Of a DNA stretch of 64,000 nt, positions 59,493 through 64,000 are shown in pieces. How positions within the stretch are numbered: position 1 is the first letter of the stretch; the number at the start of each line of letters is the position of its first letter. Source of the DNA: Cytophagales bacterium WSM2-2 (lineage in GTDB: Bacteria; Bacteroidota; Bacteroidia; Cytophagales; Cyclobacteriaceae); assembly GCA_015472025.1 (NCBI GenBank), contig BNHL01000001.1:3646001-3710000 (forward strand), in the 5' to 3' direction. The notes beneath the pieces were generated by a model. It had not been told where the DNA came from. It was given only the letters and a program-made list of their open reading frames with translations, and did no database searches. The translations under genes were made by a program, and so were the position numbers.

Positions 59493-61148
59493 ATGAATTC
59501 ATTATCACCGATTGAAGGAATTAAAAAGCAAAGCAACGGCTTGCGCGGCACCATCCTTGAAGGCCTGCGCGATGAAATAACTGGTGCTATTCCTGAAGAT
59601 GATCAAGCCGTGATCAAATTTCACGGGATGTATCAACAGGATGACCGGGACATTCGCGAAGAGCGAGCGGAGAAAAAACTGGAACGATTATATTCATTTA
59701 TGATCCGCTTGCGACTTCCAGGAGGATTTTTGACTCCTGATCAGTGGATAGCCGTACATGACATTGCAGGAGAAAACTCCACAGGAGTCATCAAAATTAC
59801 TTCACGTCAGACACTGCAATTGCACGGAGTGATTAAGTCGAAGATTAGGCCGACTATCCATGCATTCAATGCTGCAAAACTTGATTCAATTGCTACGTGT
59901 GGAGATATCAATCGTAATGTGGTTTGCAGCTCTCATCCGAAGCAATCGCCGGTTCACAATGAAATATTTCAGTACGCTGAAAAGATCAGTGCAATGCTGA
60001 TGCCCAAGACCCGGGCCTATTACGAGATATGGCTTAATGAAGAAAAGATTCACGAGAAAAGCGAGGAGGATGTATTGTATGAAGACCGGTACCTTCCACG
60101 TAAGTTCAAAATAGCCATTGCTATTCCGCCAAACAATGATGTCGATGCGTTTGCGAATGATATCGGTTTGATTGCTATTATCGACAATGAAAAACTGATT
60201 GGTTTTAATATTGCTGTAGGTGGCGGACTTTCGGCAACACACGGCAATAAAGAAACATATCCGAGGTTAGCGACTACTATCGGATTTGTTTCTGGCGAAG
60301 AGAATATCTTAAGAACTGTCTACGAAGTATTGACTATACAACGCGATTATGGCAACCGAAGTGATCGCAAACTGGCACGACTAAAATATACGATTGACAA
60401 GCACGGAATAGACTGGTTTAAGTCAGAATTGGAAAAGCGGATTGGTTTCCCTCTTGAAGCTGAAAGGCATTTCATTTTCGCTGAAAGAAAAGATTACTAT
60501 GACTGGCACAAAAATCACGAAGGGTTATGGTACTACACGATATTCACTGAGAATGGCCGTGTGCTGGATGCAGAAAATCTGAAGATGAAATCTGCTTTAC
60601 TCGAAATAGCCAGGACCCGGGTAGCCAGTTTCCGGTTTACATGTAATCAAAATGTCATCATTGCAGATGTGAATGAGAAAAACAGAAAGCTGGTTCAGGA
60701 TATTCTCGAAAATTATGGTTTGGAGAACCACACGGCAGCTGCTTCCCGTATCCGTAAAAACTCAATGGCTTGTGTAGCTCTGAATACTTGTCCTCTGGCA
60801 CTCGCAGAAGGGCAACGTTACCTCCCGTCACTCATTTCAAAAATCGAACCTTTAGTGGAAAAGTACGGACTTACGTCAGAAGATATCATTGTTCGAATGA
60901 CAGGCTGCCCGAATGGATGTGCACGTCCGTATGTGGCGGAGATTGGCTTTGTTGGCACTGCTTATGGTAAGTATAATCTTCATATTGGTGGTGACCGCGA
61001 GGGGCAACGCCTGAATAGACTTTTTAAAGAAAATCTTACTGAGAGTTTAATTCTCGAGGAATTAGATAAATTATTTTCTGGGTATAGCAGTCAACGCAAG
61101 TCTGGAGAAACTTTTGGTGATTTCACGAATCGCAGCTATTTCAATTGA
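59493..61148 (+). CDS. cysI: Assimilatory sulfite reductase hemoprotein (nitrite/sulfite reductase family)
   Basis: Reduces sulfite to sulfide with six electrons using siroheme coupled to a [4Fe-4S] cluster. It has 551 residues. The cluster cysteines are C427 and C433 (CVALNTC) and C472 and C476 (CPNGC), the diagnostic C-x5-C...C-x3-C pattern. The two-fold repeat is seen in TSRQTLQLHGVIKSKI and SFRFTCNQNVIIADVNE. The gene sits between CysJ and siroheme/transport functions, which supports sulfite over nitrite. Its stop overlaps the TTG/ATG start region of the next gene. Confidence 0.96.
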   Translation: MNSLSPIEGIKKQSNGLRGTILEGLRDEITGAIPEDDQAVIKFHGMYQQDDRDIREERAEKKLERLYSFMIRLRLPGGFLTPDQWIAVHDIAGENSTGVIKITSRQTLQLHGVIKSKIRPTIHAFNAAKLDSIATCGDINRNVVCSSHPKQSPVHNEIFQYAEKISAMLMPKTRAYYEIWLNEEKIHEKSEEDVLYEDRYLPRKFKIAIAIPPNNDVDAFANDIGLIAIIDNEKLIGFNIAVGGGLSATHGNKETYPRLATTIGFVSGEENILRTVYEVLTIQRDYGNRSDRKLARLKYTIDKHGIDWFKSELEKRIGFPLEAERHFIFAERKDYYDWHKNHEGLWYYTIFTENGRVLDAENLKMKSALLEIARTRVASFRFTCNQNVIIADVNEKNRKLVQDILENYGLENHTAAASRIRKNSMACVALNTCPLALAEGQRYLPSLISKIEPLVEKYGLTSEDIIVRMTGCPNGCARPYVAEIGFVGTAYGKYNLHIGGDREGQRLNRLFKENLTESLILEELDKLFSGYSSQRKSGETFGDFTNRSYFN

Positions 61149-61150
61149 TC

Positions 61151-62659
61151 ATGGTTCAAGAGCAAAGCACTTTGATGGAGAGAGAGGTTAACCGACTGTT
61201 TCCGGTTTTTCTGAAATTGGAACAAATGCGTTTGTTGATCGTGGGCGGAGGAAATGTTGCGCTCGAGAAACTGAATGCAGTGCTTTTCAATTCTCCGTTA
61301 ACGTCAGTTACAGTGGTAGCTCCTTCGATTGTTGACGAAATCAGGGACTTAGCTGATCTTCATCCGACAATTGTTCTTTATGAGCGTGCTTTCCAGCCGG
61401 AGGACCTTGATAGATGTGACTTGGTTATTACGGCACTGAGTGATGCAGATTTGAGCGAAGCCATTTACACCATGGCACGAAGGAAACGAAAATGGATCAA
61501 CTCCGCAGATATCCCTGAGCAATGTGACTTTTACCTGGGGTCGGTAGTACGAAAAGGAAATTTGAAAATAGCCATTTCAACCAACGGAAAGTCTCCAACT
61601 ATAGCAAAGCGTCTTAAAGAAGTTTTTTCGGACGCATTGCCTATGCAGTTAGATGATGTACTCGGCCATATGCATGTGCTTCGCGGCAGGCTTAATGGAA
61701 ACTTTCATGAGAAAGTGGAGCGACTGGAGAAAATCACCCGAGTGCTCTCGAGTGACGATTCTGTTGACCGGAAAACCAACGAGCAGTGGTGGAAACGGAT
61801 TGCCTCGTATTCACTTTTTGCATTTTTTTTCATGTTCCTCGGTCACTTGATTTTATCGTATGTCCCTTTTGGTGACGTCTTTCAGAATTTAAAAACAACA
61901 GTAACGTCATTGAGTGCAGAATTCTACTGGATGATTGCGGCCGGTTTTGTGGCGCAGTTGGTCGATGGCGCGTTAGGCATGGGCTACGGAGTTACCAGTA
62001 CAACAATCCTGCTTTCGCTTGGCGTAAACCTTCCGGCAATTAGTGGTAGTGTGCATACCGCAGAAATGTTCTCCAGTGGCATCTCCGGCTACAGTCATTA
62101 TAAATTTGGTAATGTCAACAAGAAATTATTTAAAACACTTTTGATCCCCGGAGTCATTGGTGCTATTGCTGGCGCCTACCTTCTCTCTAAATTGGGAACA
62201 GCGTATGCAGACTATGTCCGGCCGGTTCTCGCAACATACACTTTGTTATTGGGGGCAAAGATCATTCGGAATGTTTTCAGGAAAAACCAGCCATCTAAAG
62301 TCAACCGTGTTGGTTGGCTGGCAGGGGCAGGAGGATTTTTGGATTCATTTGGTGGAGGTGGTTGGGGGCCACTAGTCACCAGTACCTTAATCTCTAAAGG
62401 GAGAAGTCCACGTTTTGTAATTGGCTCCGTTAGCGTTACTGAATTCTTTGTGACACTGGCAAGTGCTGTTACTTTTTTTACACTACTTGGAGTTAGCCAT
62501 TGGCCGGTCATCCTGGGGCTTTTAGTAGGAGGCACGATAGCAGCACCATTGGCTGCGCGTTTGGCAGGTAAACTTCCGTTGAAAACAATGTTCCTGTGTG
62601 TTGGAGGGCTGGTTATTATCTGGAGTGTTCGGATTCTGTTAAAATCATTTTTGTCATGA
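61151..62659 (+). CDS. Fusion of precorrin-2 dehydrogenase/ferrochelatase (Met8/CysG-N) with TSUP-family permease
   Basis: A 502-residue bifunctional protein. Residues 1 to about 200 are the siroheme synthase N-domain: NAD-binding VGGGNVALEK (31-40), INSADIPEQCDFYLGSVV with the Asp used in dehydrogenation/chelation, and STNGKSPTIAKRLKE. After a short linker (SSDDSVDRKTNEQWWKR) residues about 216-502 are a TauE/SafE (TSUP) membrane domain with about eight helices, including QLVDGALGMGYGVTSTTILLSLG and DSFGGGGWGPLVTSTLI, the two repeats of that family. It joins siroheme completion with transport of a sulfur anion. ATG 61151 is preferred over TTG 61145. cysH overlaps its stop (ATGA). Confidence 0.9.
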   Translation: MVQEQSTLMEREVNRLFPVFLKLEQMRLLIVGGGNVALEKLNAVLFNSPLTSVTVVAPSIVDEIRDLADLHPTIVLYERAFQPEDLDRCDLVITALSDADLSEAIYTMARRKRKWINSADIPEQCDFYLGSVVRKGNLKIAISTNGKSPTIAKRLKEVFSDALPMQLDDVLGHMHVLRGRLNGNFHEKVERLEKITRVLSSDDSVDRKTNEQWWKRIASYSLFAFFFMFLGHLILSYVPFGDVFQNLKTTVTSLSAEFYWMIAAGFVAQLVDGALGMGYGVTSTTILLSLGVNLPAISGSVHTAEMFSSGISGYSHYKFGNVNKKLFKTLLIPGVIGAIAGAYLLSKLGTAYADYVRPVLATYTLLLGAKIIRNVFRKNQPSKVNRVGWLAGAGGFLDSFGGGGWGPLVTSTLISKGRSPRFVIGSVSVTEFFVTLASAVTFFTLLGVSHWPVILGLLVGGTIAAPLAARLAGKLPLKTMFLCVGGLVIIWSVRILLKSFLS

Positions 62660-63381
62660 GTAAAATTAAAGTCGGGGAATTGAACGAAGAACTTCATGGC
62701 TTATCAGCGGAAAAAGGACTTGCTCTAATTGGAAGTCGTTTTGGGCGTAACGCAAGATTTTCCACATCATTTGGATTGGAAGATCAGGTTATCACGCACC
62801 TGATTGCATCATCTGCACCTGGCATTGAGATATTCACATTAGATACGGGCCGACTTTTTCAGGAAACATATGATGTATTTGCACTGACTGCGCAAAAATA
62901 CCAACTACAGATCGTGACCTATTTCCCTGATCAATTGAAGACAGAAGATCTTCTCAAGAGAAAAGGCCCGAACAGCTTTTACGAATCTGTAGTGAATCGA
63001 AAAGAGTGCTGTTTCATTCGCAAAGTAGAGCCTTTGAGCCGTGCACTTACCGGTGCATCCGTCTGGATAACAGGATTGCGGAGTGAGCAATCAGCCAACA
63101 GAAGCCAGGTTGCAGAGATGGAGTGGGACGATCAATATCAATTGTTGAAATATAATCCACTGATAAGCTGGAGTTGGGATGAGGTCCGGTCATTTGCAGA
63201 TCATAATTCTATTCCAGTGAACTCTCTTCACAGAAAAGGATTCCCCAGTATTGGTTGCGCACCATGCACCAGAGCAATTTTGCCGGGCGAAGATGCGCGG
63301 GCAGGCAGATGGTGGTGGGAGAACTCCAATAAAGAGTGTGGTTTACATGAGCATAAAGCGGCTCCTGTTCTTAAATCCTAA
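62656..63381 (+). CDS. cysH: Adenylyl-sulfate (APS) reductase, [4Fe-4S] type
   Basis: Reduces APS to sulfite and AMP. The 241-residue product has the PAPS-reductase-family core (STSFGLEDQVITHLI, LDTGRLFQETYDV) plus two Cys pairs: C118-C119 (KECCFIRK) and C201/C204 (CAPCTR), which bind the [4Fe-4S] cluster of APS-specific enzymes. ECGLHEH near the C-terminus carries the redox-active Cys. Start ATG 62656 overlaps the previous stop; a longer frame from 62596 lies within the permease domain and is unlikely. It is the last gene of the second sulfur unit. Confidence 0.94.
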   Translation: MSKIKVGELNEELHGLSAEKGLALIGSRFGRNARFSTSFGLEDQVITHLIASSAPGIEIFTLDTGRLFQETYDVFALTAQKYQLQIVTYFPDQLKTEDLLKRKGPNSFYESVVNRKECCFIRKVEPLSRALTGASVWITGLRSEQSANRSQVAEMEWDDQYQLLKYNPLISWSWDEVRSFADHNSIPVNSLHRKGFPSIGCAPCTRAILPGEDARAGRWWWENSNKECGLHEHKAAPVLKS

Positions 63382-63396
63382 AATTTTTTGACTTAT

Positions 63397-63419
63397 TACT
63401 ATACTAATTTAATAGACTA
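63397..63419 (+). promoter_or_regulatory. Sulfur-regulon dyad operator, site C (before the TonB receptor)
   Basis: The right half TTAATAGACTA is perfect, and the left half TACTATACTAA matches 9 of 11. It starts seven bases after TTTTTTG (63384-63390), the same spacing as site B, and ends 15 bases before the ATG at 63434. Confidence 0.75.
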
Positions 63420-63433
63420 AACAACCGACCCGT

Positions 63434-64000
63434 ATGAGGCAATTTTTACTTTTACTATTTCAATTGGTAGTGATCACATCCTTCGCGGAATCAGCCATCA
63501 GGATTCATGGCTCCGTAAAAGAGGAAACCACAAATGAACCACTCCCCGGTGTAAACATAGTCGTGAAGGGAACAGTAGCAGGAACAATTACGGACGAGAA
63601 GGGCCAGTTTGACCTTCAATTAAAAGGAGAGTTCCCATTGAGAATAATTGCTTCATTTATCGGCTACAAAAGCCAGGAAATTGAAATTATCAGTGAAACC
63701 CAAGTTGTTAACATTACCCTGGTACCAACTTCAGTTCTTGCAGAAGAGGTAGTAGTTACTGCGTCACGTGTGGAAGAGTCGGTAATTTCTTCACCTGTGG
63801 CAATCGAAAAACTTGATCTCCGCGCGATTCGCGAAACAGCTTCATCCAGTTTTTTTGATGCATTGGAAAGTCTTAAGGGAGTTCAGTTCACCACACTAAG
63901 CCTTGGATTTAAAGTGCCCAATACACGTGGATTTACTAATACAACAAACCCACGCTTTCTCCAGATGGTAGATGGTGCCGATACGCAAGCTCCGGGCCTC
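63434..64000 (+). CDS. TonB-dependent receptor, 3' end outside window
   Basis: The first 189 codons of an outer-membrane receptor, open to the window end. A signal peptide (about 1-20, SFAES|AIR) is followed by a carboxypeptidase-regulatory-like domain (about 22-105: IHGSVKEETTNEPLPGVNI, GTITDEKGQFDL, FIGYKSQEI) and the beginning of the plug (EEVVVTASRVEES, FDALESLKGVQF, NTRGFTNTTNPRFLQMVDG). The NTRGF-TNTTN-RFLQMVDG form differs from SusC-type plugs. It carries the same operator as the sulfur genes, so uptake of a sulfur source or a sulfur-limited nutrient is the best inference. Confidence 0.92.
   Translation, partial: MRQFLLLLFQLVVITSFAESAIRIHGSVKEETTNEPLPGVNIVVKGTVAGTITDEKGQFDLQLKGEFPLRIIASFIGYKSQEIEIISETQVVNITLVPTSVLAEEVVVTASRVEESVISSPVAIEKLDLRAIRETASSSFFDALESLKGVQFTTLSLGFKVPNTRGFTNTTNPRFLQMVDGADTQAPGL

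Noticed and set aside
62212..62697. 161-residue minus-strand frame opposite the TSUP domain
   Set aside because: Antisense to conserved membrane helices; no independent support.
1..64000. CRISPR array, IS element, prophage or replication origin
   Set aside because: No regularly spaced repeats, no transposase or integrase frame, no phage structural genes and no DnaA-box cluster were found.

Overview
The window is compact chromosomal DNA from a member of the Bacteroidota, most likely a Cytophagales-type free-living species. Supporting evidence: T9SS pieces (porT, a PorE-like OmpA protein, a cargo protein with a C-terminal sorting domain), TonB-dependent receptors with carboxypeptidase-like N-domains, Bacteroidota-restricted families (DUF5606, DUF4097 pairs), near absence of Shine-Dalgarno sequences, and promoters of the TTTG / TAnnTTTG type. 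Genes are tightly packed, convergent pairs abut or overlap, and no gap exceeds about 210 bases. There is no IS element, prophage or CRISPR array.

1-11,700: translation genes rplY (5' end missing) and pth, a DoxX-like protein, a TonB receptor, a small unlisted 40-residue membrane protein, a large secreted zinc-protease/propeller/barrel protein, a pyruvate-dehydrogenase-type E2 gene interrupted by a 2-base frameshift, hslV and a DUF4159 protein. 11,700-29,300: two tandem paralogous lipoproteins, thyA, a bestrophin-type channel, a fatty-acid hydroxylase, a three-gene envelope cluster (CHRD-like lipoprotein, Cys-motif protein, outer-membrane protein), a T9SS cargo, the L-serine dehydratase beta subunit, a TolC/HlyD pair without a pump, ppa, a heptosyltransferase-like protein, maf, and a cell-envelope-stress-like operon (ECF sigma, HEAT-containing putative anti-sigma, two DUF4097 proteins), then tRNA-Gly(CCC).

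29,300-45,500: a maltodextrin-like transporter plus cytoplasmic GH13 glucosidase; a hybrid histidine kinase divergent from a five-gene envelope cluster (solitary response regulator, HEAT membrane protein, GT2 glycosyltransferase, LTA-synthase-like alkaline-phosphatase-fold protein carrying TPRs, YaiO-type TPR/barrel protein); an AraC regulator divergent from a PhyH dioxygenase and a secreted GH13 enzyme. The envelope cluster looks like a signal-controlled polysaccharide assembly, modification and export unit. I know of no described system with exactly this set, so it is one of the two best candidates for something new.

45,500-54,700: lysC, fbp, DUF5606, an amino-acid permease, engB, the PorE-like protein, menG, porT and an SDR oxidoreductase. 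54,800-64,000: assimilatory sulfate reduction in two transcription units (cysDN, then cobA-cysJ-cysI-siroheme/TSUP fusion-cysH) followed by a TonB receptor that runs off the window. All three starts carry the same 23-bp dyad operator, which defines a sulfur regulon including the outer-membrane receptor. This is the second strong candidate. The pathway runs sulfate to APS (CysDN), APS to sulfite (FeS-type CysH), and sulfite to sulfide (CysJI with siroheme made by CobA and the fused Met8-like domain). The fused TSUP domain is the likely permease for sulfate or another sulfur anion.
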